Assembly: GCA_032358165.1 (NCBI GenBank)
Contig: JAALGY010000044.1
Coordinates: 620,001-684,000 of the forward strand
DNA length: 64,000 nt
Direction: 5' to 3'
Source of the DNA: Diplosphaera chodatii
Taxonomy: Eukaryota; Chlorophyta; Trebouxiophyceae; Prasiolales; Stichococcaceae
A program made the translations under genes and the position numbers. Below, one piece after another: positions 26,101-38,000 of this stretch (position 1 is its first letter; each line of letters begins with the position of its first letter). Under the pieces are notes generated by a model. The model saw only the letters and a program-made list of their open reading frames with translations, searched no databases and had not been told where the DNA came from.

Positions 26101-29100
26101 CCCTGTAGCACGGCAGCGACTGCACCATGGGCACGGGCGCTGCACAGCTGAGATTGCAAGGCGGCGGCGGCCAGCAGCAGCCTGACTGAAAGCGCTGTAT
26201 GGGACGTTGCTGAGCCATCGGCAGATGATCTGACACGGATGTCATGCCACAGTCTATGGCCTACTGCTGCAGGCAGCCTATTCAGACATACGACTGCAGC
26301 TTTCAAGGCAGCCATCTGTCGCGGCACCTCGAAGTCGCCCTTGCTGATGGTGGTCGTGGCGTTGGGCGAGAAGGCGTGCAGCGAGACGGCGCCGCCGTCT
26401 GTGAAGGCGGCGTTGCCGCCGAAGATGCTGCCGCTGATGTTGAACAGGTCCGTCGCGACGTCCACCGCCAGCGCACCGCCGGCGCCGCTCGTGGCTATGT
26501 TGGTGTCCAGCTCCACCTGGGAAATTGGTTAACCCACCTTGTCAGCCGACCAGCCCGGCATAACAGGGTTCTGGCAGATGACGCCAGAATCAGGACCGGC
26601 ACCGTGCAGCTTGCTGGGCACCTGAACTGGGCCGCCTGCAAAGCCTCACCGGGTACTGGGATGTTGGCCTGGTGATCGTCATCCGAAGCGTCATGAACAA
26701 GCAGAAGCAGGCGCAGATGCTGGTGTGGTGCAGCAGTCGCCACGCACCTGGTCGAAGGCGGGCGACTGGCGCGACTCGGGCGGGCAGCGGCAGCTGCCCC
26801 TGCTGCAGCTGCCCAGCCGCCCGTAGTTGCCCAGGAACACTGCACCGCCGGTGCCGGCCGTGTTGTCGGCAAACTGGCTGGTGGCCAGCGCCGTGCCACA
26901 TGTGCCGACAGCCTGCAGGTACAGGCCCTGCTAATGACCACTTATGCGCCAAGTCGGCTCGAAAGCTGACGTGCAGCAGCCACGCATGTACCCAGACCGA
27001 TGTGACCAAGTGTCAAGTGTGCTGTGGACCTTCATGCTTCAGACCCAGCATTGTACCAGTATACTCAGCAGCAGCAGCAGCAGCAGGCATGAGCAACTCA
27101 CGCTGAGGGCGCCGCCAGAGACCACGGCGCTGTTGTTGCCGAACTGGCTGTCGAAGAACTGCAGGTTGGCGCCGCCATTGGTGCTGGCGACCGCGCCGCC
27201 ACCTGGTGACAGGGTGATAGTCGATTGGAGTGCTTTGCAGCGATGCCGCGGGGTTTTGTGATGTGCACTTGTGCTCCACAGACGCAGCGCAGCAGCACGG
27301 ATCATGCCGGCTGTGCGGGGCTGTCAGCAGGTACCAGTGCCAAGCAAGTGCACTGTATCGCTGCAGACAGTGGCTGTGCTCACTGATGGTGGCGGTGTTG
27401 TTAGTGAAGACGGTGCCGTTGATCTGCACATTCAGCACTACCTCCAGATCGATGGCGCCACCACTCGCTGCAGTGCACCACACGGTTCCCCTGAGCTGCA
27501 GCCCCTCACACAGACATGCAGTCTACTCGCAAGTGCAGTTGGACATGCTTCCGGGTGCACAAGGTGGTTTCGCAGCCCATAGCGGCATCCAGGTGAGGCC
27601 AGCTACTCCTTGGGGCAGCTGGGCACACAGTCGCGCACCGGCTGCCTTGTTGCGGTCGAACCCGCTGTCCACGACGATCATGGAGTAGTTGAGGTTGCTG
27701 GCCAGGATCGCGCCGCCGCTGCCGGCCGCGGTGTTCAGCTCAAAGCCGGTGGCCGTCACCAGCACGTCTGTCAGCCTGTGACGCAGGGTTTTGGCGGGGC
27801 TGAGCCTTGGAACCGCTCGCACAGACAGACAGGCCCACACCTCGCTGTGCGCGTGTACAGCTGCCGACTTGAGGTGGCTTTGCAGCAGCTGCAGCGCACC
27901 CGAGCACCGCGAGCGCGCCGCCGGACTGCCCGGCGCTGTTGCCGCTGAAGTCGCACGAGTCCAGCTCGGCAAGCTCGCCGGTGGACAGCGCCACCGCGCC
28001 GCCCTGGGCGCCGCTGGCTGCGTTCGTGACCGACGCCTGGGGAAGATGCACATGTCAGCTCAGTGTCTGAGACCCTCGTCCATATGCAAGGTTGCATGCT
28101 TGCCACCGGCGCAGCACACGCAGATGAGGGAATCTGTTGGAGTCTGTTGGATTTGCCAGTGTGCATGTGTTGGTGACATCAGTGCCGCCTAGCTGTGTGT
28201 ACCGGGCAGAGCTGTCATGTGAGTGTTGGCAGATGCGTACATGGCGGCATGTACAACGGCATGAGCCAGAGGCACACGTACCTGATTCTTCGTGAAGTTG
28301 CAGCCTGCCACAGTCACCGTTGTGAAGCTTGACGCATACACGGCGCCTCCGCTGCCTGCAGCAAGAAACAGAACTGGAAGCAGAACTATCAGCAGACCTA
28401 CATGGTCGTAGCAAATGTCCTCAACTTCTGACAGCTGCGACTGCTCGGACAGACATTGGGGGCAGGTGCATAACCTTCTGCCATGTAGAATGCAGCATAA
28501 AACTGCTATCTCAGAGCTGACTCAAGCATCCAGCTCTCAGACCATACCTCCGCTGACTATGTTGGAGCTGAAGGCCAGCTCTGTCAAGTTGGCATCCCGG
28601 ATGCTGGAAGCGCCGACGGCGCCGCCGCTCTGCTCTGCGGTGTTGTTGCGGAAGGTGCAGCGCTCCAGGCTGAGGTCCGTGGCCGAGTCCTGAACAGAAG
28701 TGCAACGACAGCGTGTCATTTGCGTACACCTGACAGCGTGCCATCTCGCCGAGGGCTGATGAAATAGGTGGACATTGGGACAGCATCCATGCGGCATGCA
28801 ATCGGGTACACGACTCGACTGCATGTGAGCAGGTGGCAGCGGCAGCAAAGTCCACCACTTGCCGGAGCGTCATTAGTTTGTGCAGCATACAACAGCTGCA
28901 TCATGCGGGAGGTTTTGATGATGCAATGCTGGGCTGCACAGGGGGCGTACAAAGTCGAGGGCGCCGCTGCTGAGCGCGGAGTTGCGCGTGAAGGTGCAGT
29001 TGCGGGTCGTCGTGAGCCGCGTGGCAAACACGCTCATGCCGCCTCCACTGGCGCCGCTCTGGTTCTCAACGAACCTGCCGCCGAGACACTCAGGTACATG

Positions 29101-32100
29101 ACATCTTAAAGCTGTGCACCCTGCTCCATACCAGTGTCGTGGTTTCAATGATATAGATGCCTGCACAGTTCTACACCTGCAGACTGGACACCGCATGCAA
29201 ACCAGGTGGTAGCTCACCCCGAGTCTGTGACCCTAGCGTTGGTGTTCTCAAGGCCCAGGATGTACAGGCCGCCGCCAAAGGATGTGGCGGCATTCCGCCG
29301 GTAGGTGTTGCCCGACGCCGTGGCCTTGTTTAGCTGATACAGCACAGCGCCGCCGCCCGCGCCGGACGCATCGGTCGCCTGCAAAGCATAAGATTACCCT
29401 GAGGCCGAGGATCCAATGTTGTGCAATCACAATTACCATGATGCTGACTGCTTGTCAGAGTCGGGGATGTGCAGGCTTAGGACCCTAACCGCCAAGTCAA
29501 GCCACTCGAAGTGTTGGCATCTCGCCATGCCGTCAGGGACCGCACACTTGCCATCGCACAGGAACTGAACGGCCTCTACTTGTCGTTTCGTTCCAGCAGG
29601 CAACATGCTTGCCTGGCGCACTTTAACACTATCACAGAAAGCAGAGCGCACCTCGTTCGAGACGAAGGTGTTGCCGGTCACGACGGCGCTGTTGCCGGAC
29701 GCATCGCCCGAGCCAATGACGGCCAGCCCGCCGCCCGAGTTGCCGGCGGTGTTGCCCTGGAAGAGGTTGCCCGCCACCTCCAGATTGTTGGGCGACTGCA
29801 GCACAGAAGTCGAGTATTGACCACCGTTCCATTGCTGACCTGGACCGTACTGCATCCCTGGTCTGGGCGCAGCTGCATGGAAAGCAATGCGTGCGTCCCT
29901 GACTGCAGTTCTGAAGGTTCTCCCCAGATGAGACAGTCAGGCTCTGCTGTTTCGTCTCTTCTGAGCGATGCTCACACAGGGCTGCGATGAGGCTGCTGAC
30001 AAGGGGCTGAGATGCGTGGGCACATTAGACAGCAGCTTGTGCTCTGCTGGCCACGAGATGCCGCTGCGTCTGTACATACTCCTGACCCTGAGCAAATACT
30101 GGCCACCGACTGGACACCTATGCAGCTGCTGTAGCAGCTTGCGTGTGCTGCTTTCCTCGATACGGCACATTCGACCTGCCCAAGTGTCCTGTATGGAGGT
30201 TGTGGCCTATGACCTAGGACAGGCTCTCACGTTGGCAAGCAGGCCGCCGCCGTTGGCCCCCGGCGCCGCGTTGCCGGTGAAGTTGCAGCCCCGCACCGCG
30301 CAGCCCTTGGCGCAGCTCAGCTGCAGCGTGGCGCCGCCGCCGCCGCCGCCGCTGCCCGCATTTGCCGCTGATGCTGCCGCCACCAGCGCTGCAGAGCGAG
30401 TTCAAGCAAGTGAGTGGGATTCCTGAGCAGCACCAGTCAACTGTTGTCGGTCAAGGTAGGCCAGGTAGCATGACTCTTCAGCCCGGCCACGTGTCCAGCA
30501 GACCTCTGTGCAGTGCATCACGGTTGCTTCAAAAGACATACCTGTGTTGGACACGAAGGTGGTGTCTTGTATGAGCACGGTGTCGCAGCCCTGGTGCACG
30601 AGCGCCCCATTGTTCGACCCTGCAGCCGCACACGAGGGCATCAGCATCCCATCTGCCGAAACGATCACCCACTGACCCCTCAACAGGAGGCAGCACCCCA
30701 TGGCATGCCACACACGCTGCAAGCGATGACCAACAGCCTGGATGCAGGTAAGCGCGTCTGCTGTTGGCAGCTGCAGCGGAGCAAGCCCCACACAGCTACA
30801 GGGCCGGTGACAGCACGGCGCGCGCCTCGGTTCCGGGTGAAGGTGCAGCCGAGCACGCGCGTGTTGGAGATCGCGTTCTGCTCCAGGGCCGCCACGAAGC
30901 CGAACTGCGCCTCGTTGCCGGTGAAGGTGCAGTTGCGCACCGTGGAGGTGCGCCCGTTGTTCTGCGCCACCGCCCCCGCGTCACCCGCTGAGCGCCCGCC
31001 AATGAACCTGCGGCCAGTTTGCGGATCACCCCGGATGATGTGGTGGTCACAGTCACATTGGGTCATGTCGTTGGAGGGCAAATGGCGGTGGTGCATCCTG
31101 ATCTGGCTGAGCCATGGTTGTGTGGTTCAGCCACCGGGTATGCTGTCGAGCAGACCTGCTGTTTGTGAAGGTCGCTGTGGGGATGCGCTCCTGGAAGATT
31201 GCGGCGCCGCCGACGATCGAAAAGTCGGCACACAGGCCGCCACCTGTACATGAACCAACCAGCCCCCATGGTTGAATACGTTCCTCAATGCCGGCTTGCA
31301 GGCCAGCCAGCTTGGAGCAATGCCTCATCGCGCTGCATGCATGTGTGACCGCGAACTGCTCAGCTTGCATATCGTTCCGAGTGCCGCCGCCCACCTGCTG
31401 TTGCAAGGCTCTGCAGCGTGCTGCTGTCCTGGAACGTGGTGCCGTCCACTGTGACGCTTGCCACGCCGTCTGCATATATTGCACCTCCCTTGCACCCTGC
31501 GCACCAACAGGCCACTGTGGCTTGCCTGCACTGCAAAGCTGTCGAGGACCAAGGGGGACGATCAGGGATGGCAGACCACAGTGTAGCGGAGGCAGCAATC
31601 TGTGTAATGTTGGCACCATGTGCCAGACGCACCTGCGGCATTGCCTGTGAACGTGCTGCCTGTGATCGCCAGCCGGTCCGACTTGGACCCCACATGGTTG
31701 ATCGCGCCGCCCAGCACATCTGCCGTGTTGTTGATGAACCTGCGCAACAATGGTTCCACGGTGAGAGCGCAGCACGCTGTGGATGGGTACGATGCTCTGC
31801 ACTGCTCACCTCACCTCGAAAGCCGCTCTGCATGTGGCCCACATGCATGTGGCTGTCTTGCAAGCAGAGGTGAATGGCTCGATCAGCGCCGCCGGCATGC
31901 AAGGCGGACCTGGAGGCCGCAATCGTCAGGCGGCTGTTGGTGGCGCCGATCGCGCCGCCGGCGTAGTCGGCGAAGTTGCCGTCAAAGGTGCTGCCGCTGA
32001 CGGACAGCGTGGCGCCGGACACTGCCACCACCGCCGAGCCCTGCCCGGCGGCGCTGCAGCCGCTGACTGTGGTGTCCTCGAGCGCCACGCTGGCGCCGCC

Positions 32101-32760
32101 ACTGACGCTGAGCACCGAGCCGCCGGCCCCGCCGTCCAGGTCGGCGAAGCTGGAGCCGGCAATGGAGACACTGCCGCTGCTGATCGCCAGCAGCGCTGCC
32201 GGTGAGGCGTCCACGGTGGCAGTGACGCCTGCGCAGCAGGTGCAGGACAGGCGTTGCCCATGCTGCAGTTGGCAAGCTTCACGCGACAGACACGGTGTTG
32301 TGCGGTGCTCACAAATGTGCTGCCTGTGAGGTGTGGCAAAAACATGCGCTGGGGCCATGCAGGCAGCCACCACCGTGTACCAGCATGCCGACAATTTTTT
32401 GCTGACAAGCATGCTGGCCGGGCGCCTGCCCTCAATAGTGCAGGCACATCATCAACCGATGCGAGCACCACCATCTAGCTTGTAACCCCGTGGCAGCTTG
32501 CCTTCGGGCAAAACCTTCGCAGCCCACAGCGCACCTGTGAAGCTGTCTACATATGGCTGCAGAGCGGGCGCTACGGTGAGCCGCAGCTGCGCTCCCTTAC
32601 ATGCTATGCTGGCCTTTCGTGCGCCGGCCGCGGCCCGTCCCCGTGTGGCAGCCAGGGACAGGCCGCTGATGTTAATCGTGCATGTGGTCGCCTGCGCCCG
32701 CACGGGCTGCGCAAACACCGCCGCAGCCAGCAGCAGGGTGATGAGACCAGAAAGCCTCAT
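17157..32760 (-). CDS. Giant surface protein: Pmp-like beta-helix repeats, Cys-rich modules, multi-pass membrane domain
   Basis: This is a single long gene, probably over 40 small exons, for a receptor- or adhesin-like plasma-membrane protein. First exon 32535-32760 begins MRLSGLITLLLAAAVFAQ, a clear signal peptide. About two dozen exons down to about 24.3 kb encode short right-handed beta-helix repeats of the chlamydial Pmp type (GG-A/G-I/L ... F/N-x2-N-x-A), for example GNLFQGNTAGNSGGGLAV. Next come invasin/Ig-like strands (about 23.6-24.1 kb) and Cys-rich modules such as CVECSVGTYSFDSGVPCQSC and QCAPGYKGPLCGACD. Then several hydrophobic helices alternate with charged loops down to a basic tail ending SSSAKPVEA at 17157. 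Last exons 17535 upward and 17157-17246 join in phase. This order is known from predicted surface proteins of green algae and other protists; no molecular function is established. The central exon-by-exon model is approximate, and a split into two genes cannot be fully excluded. Confidence 0.75.
17500..17532. repeat. Head-to-head telomere-like tract (TTTTAGGG x2 / CCCTAAA x2)
   Basis: The plus strand reads two TTTTAGGG units joined directly to CCCTAAACCCTAAACCC. This makes a near-palindrome of telomere-type repeats pointing toward each other. The left arm uses the 8-nt Chlamydomonas-type unit and the right arm the 7-nt plant/Chlorella-type unit. It lies at the donor end of the last intron (17247-17534) of the giant surface gene, so the 5' splice site on the minus strand is itself GTGGGTTTAGGGTTTAGGG. 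Confidence 0.85.
17535..21960 (-). other. Multi-pass membrane domain of the giant surface gene
   Basis: Hydrophobic stretches on successive exons include LLVFLTILGFLLQ (about 21.9 kb), LQFAFILFTIFSNI (about 21.7 kb), VLIIYLQYNFIASKL (about 21.45 kb), FSVVVPLVLLFLCAIFWVVW (about 21.1 kb), VWAIGIPGIVLLCIGAP (about 19.1 kb), LRLLILVIIVVFG (about 18.5 kb), LHLFIFVLLLSAAVSVML (about 18.3 kb), SSIAFLMFMSLYFIG (about 18.2 kb) and VFDILIIIFMLLITV (about 17.9 kb). A long, polar Ser/Gly-rich loop (about 19.9-20.8 kb) interrupts the series and is probably cytoplasmic. The number of helices is an estimate. Confidence 0.7.
21890..23060 (-). other. Cys-rich extracellular modules of the giant surface gene
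   Basis: Four exons encode GEVAADDICVECSVGTYSFD with CQSCPEGAACYG, then PGYWHSAANSTQIQACPRR, then a Cys-poor linker, then QCAPGYKGPLCGACDRG with FTCTRCKSDG. The C-x2-C-x-G-x-Y/F pattern is that of GCC2/GCC3 or ephrin-receptor-like modules. In related algal proteins these sit just before the membrane domain, as here. Confidence 0.75.
24300..32300 (-). other. Pmp-like beta-helix repeat region of the giant surface gene
   Basis: Exon after exon carries one to three copies of the same degenerate unit. Examples: SGSTFDGNFADYAGGAIGA near 31.95 kb, ITGSTFTGNAAGASG near 31.65 kb, VRNCTFTGNEAQFG near 30.9 kb, FVENQSGASGGGMSV near 29.05 kb, LERCTFRNNTAEQSGGAV near 28.65 kb, CDFSGNSAGQSGGALAV near 27.95 kb, FFDSQFGNNSAVVSGGAL near 27.15 kb and FTENAAALGGGLHAD near 26.0 kb. 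The units are spaced roughly 300 bp apart, with introns between. This is the hallmark of right-handed parallel beta-helices in polymorphic outer-membrane-protein-like domains. Confidence 0.85.
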
Positions 32761-35031
32761 GCTGTCGCAAACTGGGGCATTGCGATGTTGGATGGCAGGT
32801 GGCTGGGCGGTTGTCGAATACGCTTGGTGGGCTGTACTGGCACTGATGTCAGCAGTGACGTGGCAAGCCAGCTGTGACTTGCACACCGGCGGCCTAGCGG
32901 CGGGGCAGTCGTCATCAGTCATCTACATCACCTCGGGCAGCACTGCATCGAAGTGCTGCTGCTACGCATGTGGGTTCTTCATGCTGCCAGAGGCTTTTGT
33001 GGGCGGCGGGGTGCGGGCCAAGGCCTCGATATACCGTGAGAAACTGTCAGCGCGCCGGTGGTGCGGCGGGGCCATGGCGGCTTTTGCCCACATGAAATCC
33101 CCTGCAAGCAGAACATGCGGTTTCAATATCCTCATCGATAATAAGCTGTTGACAAATTGCATATTGGCCTGCACCATGGCCTGACGTGCGTGTTCCTTGA
33201 CGTACGTGCAACGAGCGCCACAACTCACTACATGTCTCTAGTACCTGCCTGACAATCAAGCGGATGTTAGAGCGTCGCAGAAACGCACCTCTTCCTGGTC
33301 CCAGGCATAGTCAGATCGCGTCACGCTGCAGGGCGCCTTAATGGCGGCGCTCCCGCCAAGAACACATCTGGTGCCATCAGCGCTGAGGGGCCGAACGCTG
33401 GGCGATGACGCCCCAGCATGCCCCCTCGAAAAGACATCTGAGTATTCAGAGACCGCGTGTGGTGGTCGATACTCCAGAGGTGCTGAGCTTGCCGCAGCCT
33501 GACCATCGCGGGCTGCGATGTCTGCTGCGTTGGTGCGCATCACCGCCAGATGCTTGTACTGGGCTCTGCGTCCATGTAACACACTTCCAAAACACGTTAT
33601 TCGCTACTTTCGATGCGTGCTTGGGGCCATGAAGGTCGACTGCAAGCGGACAACAAAGGAAGGACTTGCAGGTTCCAAGCAGCTGTTGCAGCGGGATATC
33701 CTTTGCGCTCATGGTGTAAGGCACCTTCTTTCGCTCTTCAGATTCTTCTCCCAGGCGGCGATTGAGGTGGCCGCGCGCCCGTTGCCCTGTTTCTTAGCAC
33801 GGCTCGACATTCTTGGGCCAATCCACACGGCGCATCAGCGGTGAGGCTCATCAAAGTTCAGCACAAGGCTGCACAGTGCAATTTCCAGCTATCAGGATGG
33901 TGTTGCGCACAGGTTGGCAGCAGTTGTGGGCATCCAACGCGCATGACCTGTGCTCCAGGGTTGCTGCGCCAGGTACTGACCGCCGTTTCCCGCCGCTAGC
34001 TGAGATGGCGACTTCAGCCCCAAAGCGCGGGGGGCTTGCTTGCCAGTTGCAGCGCCGGCCTGGCGCCAGCCACATGAAGTGAAGCTTGTACGTGACGGGA
34101 CCGCTTGCAGAGCCCGAACAGTGCTTTTGCCTGGCCCACCGTAACGCGTGGTACGGTCGCGTGGAGTTGAGCACTTTTGGTAGCTTAGCGGCAACCGCCC
34201 ACCGCTAGGCACCTGGTTACCTGCTCAAGCCTCAGAACTGTGTCTGTTGCGCGGCTGCTTGCCGGCGATCGCTGCTGCGCCCTGGCCCACACCGGGGTGT
34301 AATCGGCCGGGGCAGCCGGGAAAGCTTCGGCTGCAGCTTGGCGCACGCTGAAATGCGCGCAGGTCAGCCTCCCCACATCCTGCTGTCACCTGGGCGTTCT
34401 GCCGCACCTGCCAGCCTGAACACCACGTGTTGGCAGGCAGCTGGCTGGCGTGTTTTGCATGTGCAACAAGGTGTGCAGTCTGTTGCAGCAGCGCCTGTGC
34501 TTCATGCATGAGGGTCCAGCGCATGTACGCACGCTCCTAGTATGCCGCTGGTCGTATCGCCCTGCGGCAGCGTCCTATGCATGGGCAGCAGGGCAGACAC
34601 AACTGGCCGGTTGTGCGCCGTCCGCCAACCATCCGCTTTGCTGACCGGGCATCATCACATGGCTGCACTGCAGGCTGCAAGGCTGTTGAGCAGGGGCTAG
34701 TCTGCCATCGCCGGTGCCTCAGCCCCAAAGGGGTTCCATAAAAGGCAGTCGTTGCCTGGGCCACCGCCGGCTGCCGCGGGGGCGTGCTTTGCCAGCCGAC
34801 GCTGCGGCAGCAGCTGCGGCAGCACCGGCTGTTGCCGGGCCGCTGATGTAGCCACCAACAGCCGCACAGCCATGAGGCTACGCGGGAAGGCCGCAGGCAG
34901 AGCGCGGCAGCTCAGGTGGGTTCGGTCATCACATGCATGCTGCCGCCGGGTGCCTGTCGCCTCCATCACCCCAGGACGATCGAAGCGCCTGCAGGTTGCA
35001 CGCCTCCCCTGGCGCATCAGTCGGTTGATCA
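32761..35031. promoter_or_regulatory. 2.3-kb divergent spacer between two surface-protein genes
   Basis: Signal-peptide starts lie at both ends (32760 leftward, 35032 rightward), so the spacer must include both promoters and 5' UTRs. Short open frames on both strands (for example minus 33256-33582 and minus 33851-34174) show no family I recognise and no coherent exon chain. The middle (33.0-33.9 kb) is less GC-rich than the flanks. No RNA gene was seen. Confidence 0.45.
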
Positions 35032-38000
35032 ATGTATCACACCACCCTGTGGCTCACGTACAGATGGCTGCTGGCGCTGGCCGCCGCGGCCGCCAGCCTG
35101 GCCGGCGCGGCGGCGCAGTCCCCCTGCTCGACCGCCTTCACCGTCACGCTGCGCAACTTCAACAAGGCGGGCGCGGGGCCGGCAGGCAACCCCGACTTCG
35201 GCTTCCTGCCGGAGCCGGCGAACGTCAACGACCGCAAGATCGTGCAGGCGGTGCTGCCCGCCTCGGGGCGGCCGGCGTACCGCCCCGCCACCGGCTTCAA
35301 CACCACCACCACGCACAGTGAGCTCCGTGGGATGCACAGCCAGCGTGCACAGATCGCCTGCAAACACGTCGACCCACTCACACGAGAGCCTCAGATCCCA
35401 GTTGAAAAATCGCATCACAAAAACTTTGCATGTGGTATCTGTGTGCCTCTGCACGTGCAGGCAAAATCGACTTTGACCAGTGGTTTAGCCCCACGGCGCC
35501 GTACCAGCAGGACGCGGTGATGACGCTGGACCGGGTGGTGACGGGGACAGCTTCCACCTTCCAGTTCAACGCGGCGGCGTTCTACCCCCTGAACGGCCAG
35601 CTGCTGGGGGCGAGCAGCCCTGCCGCCAACAACCAGTACTTCACCATGGAGGTGGGCAGCATGGACGAGAGTCCTGCTGTCCGGCAGTCAACACCTGGAA
35701 TGTCGTCTCCTTTGTGGGAGCATGTCACGGAAGCCCATAGGCGTCGGCTATGCTAGCCCAGCAACCAGTCCTGTGCCTGTGCACATCTGTCACTGGCAGT
35801 TTAGCTTCCTCGTGGAGGTGCATGGGCAGAGGTGCCAAAGCCGAGCTGAAGATGCTTTTTGACTCAACAACTTGTGTTCCCACCCTGCAGCTGAAGACGT
35901 CGCTGAAGTACCTGCAGTTCTCCAACGGCCGCATCACGCTCGCCGCCAACTGCGACCTGTTCGTGTACATGAACGGGGAGCTGGTCGTTGACCTGGGCGG
36001 CGTGCACGGGCAGCAGTCGGCGACGCTAAACCTGAGCACGGTGCGTTCTGCGTGGACTTCGGGGGGTTTTAATTTGTTTTTTGGCTCGTCTGGGGAGCTA
36101 TGTGCCTCTGTCTACTGCAACTCCGCAGTCTTAACCAGGTCATAGATCTCATGCCTGTCGCATTGCTGGGGCGAATCGGCATGACGAGCCGCAGGACGAG
36201 GCGTCAGCGGTGGCCGTCACCCATGAGCTGCAAGCCTTCTCAACCGATCATGGTGTCTTGTCGCATGCAGATGGGGCTGCAGAACGGCGTGACGTACCCG
36301 CTGGTTATGTTCCTGGCGCAGCGGCACGCCCCGCCCACCTCGCCAACGTTCGACTTCTCCACCAGCATCGAGTTCGCTTCGGGCAAGACAGCCGCGGCCT
36401 ACTGCGAGGGCACCGCAGTCGACCCTGGCAACTCTGCCGCCAACGACACCAGCCTGGGTATGTGCTTGCAGCATGTCAGGGCCCACTGCAGTACCCCACG
36501 GCACTGTGAGTCTGGACGTGTGCCAAGCGATGCTGCAGAACCGCAATTCTGGCGTTGACGGCTGCGGGAGAGACCTGTGCTGCATTGTGCCTGTAGCATG
36601 CTCAGCGTCAGAGGCGTCTGCTGTAGGAGCATCGTCAACACTGGCATATCCTGCAGTTGAGTGCATCCACATCTAATAGGTGGGCTGACATAAGTCTCTG
36701 CTGCCCATCGCAGATGCGATGTACCCGACGACGGTGGCGCCGCCGGCCAACGGCTTCCCCGGCGTGCCCAGCTGCAACTCGGTGTGGGGCGTGGCCGGCA
36801 ACGACACCTGCGCCGCGATCGCCAACAAGTCCGGCCTGCAGGCGGCCGCCGCGTGAGTGTGAAGTTTAGGGTTTGGTACAGGCAGGGTGGCTGTGGCATG
36901 TTTTGCTGTTGGTGCCAACCGAGGCAGAGTGCAGTGGGAGTCAGGTGGCTGCACATCACGGTGCTGCTCTACATCCCATTGTCTGTACGTGCTGTGGTGC
37001 AAGTCAGAGCTCTGAGGCAGCATGCAGGAGGGATGATATGGTACTGCCCGCACCGTGCAGTGTGCTGGCGCTGAACCCTGGGCTGGACTGCGCGAAGCTG
37101 ACGCCGGGGCAGCTGGTGTGCACCGGTACCGGTGGCGCTCCCGCCGCCACCTGCGGCAACAGGTGCGGTTCTGACCTGGACAGGCAACTCTCCTGCCCCC
37201 ATACACCTGGCGCACAGCAGCGGAGGACTGTAACGCTGGCGCTGCAAGGAGTACATTCGAAATGCATCAGCAAGGGCAACTGAATGCCACGTTGATATGT
37301 GTCATCGTGCACGCCCGGGTACCAATGCCAGCGGTCCCTGGCTGTGATTGACTTGCAGCTTCGTGCATTTCTGACACAGGGTGTACGAGACGGGGGCGGG
37401 GGACTCGTGCCTCACGGTGCGCAGCAACTTCGGCACCAATGGGGCGCCGATCAAGTTTGCGGTGCTGAGCGCGCTCAACCCTGGTGCGGCCCGCGGCTCG
37501 GTCCCCTCCCTGCAGCGAGGCTCCATTGAACACACCTTGCTCTATGAGTGGCATTAGCAATCATGGCGTAGCACTTCGCGACACTACCTGGTGCAGTAGC
37601 GCTGAAGGCATGCCGACACGCTGCACTCGCGGGCTGTGCAACTTTTCCATCAAAATGGCAGATGCAAACCGTTGATGACTGCAAGTTTCAAGCAGAGTAT
37701 GCATTTTATAACATGTGTACAGATGTAAACTTACACCTCTGAGGTGCCTCGTGGCCGTGCAGATGTCAACTGCGGCCCGACGGGGCAGTCGCCGCTGCCG
37801 GCGGGCACGAGCGTGTGCCTGCCGCAGGTGCCAGGCGGCACAGCCTCCGGCCGCCGGCGTCTGCAGGTGGTGAAGACATTCACAAGCAGCACATGCAGCC
37901 TTGTGTCAATCCTGTCGTGTCTGGACGTGCCACAAGGCCGCGGCAATGCTGGGTGCAGTCCTGCTGCAGCCATGCGACAGGCTGAGTGATACCGCCGCAG

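Noticed and set aside
31360..32412. 350-residue continuous minus-strand frame
   Set aside because: Only its part near 31.9-32.2 kb is real beta-helix sequence; the rest runs through introns of the giant surface gene.
33256..33582. Possible Ty3/gypsy-like relic suggested by EYSDVF
   Set aside because: A six-residue resemblance with no catalytic motif, no LTR and no flanking duplication is too weak to annotate.
34150..34215. Sequence with short tRNA-like words (TAGCTTAGCGGC...)
   Set aside because: No cloverleaf or T-loop could be built, so no tRNA is called; none was found elsewhere either.
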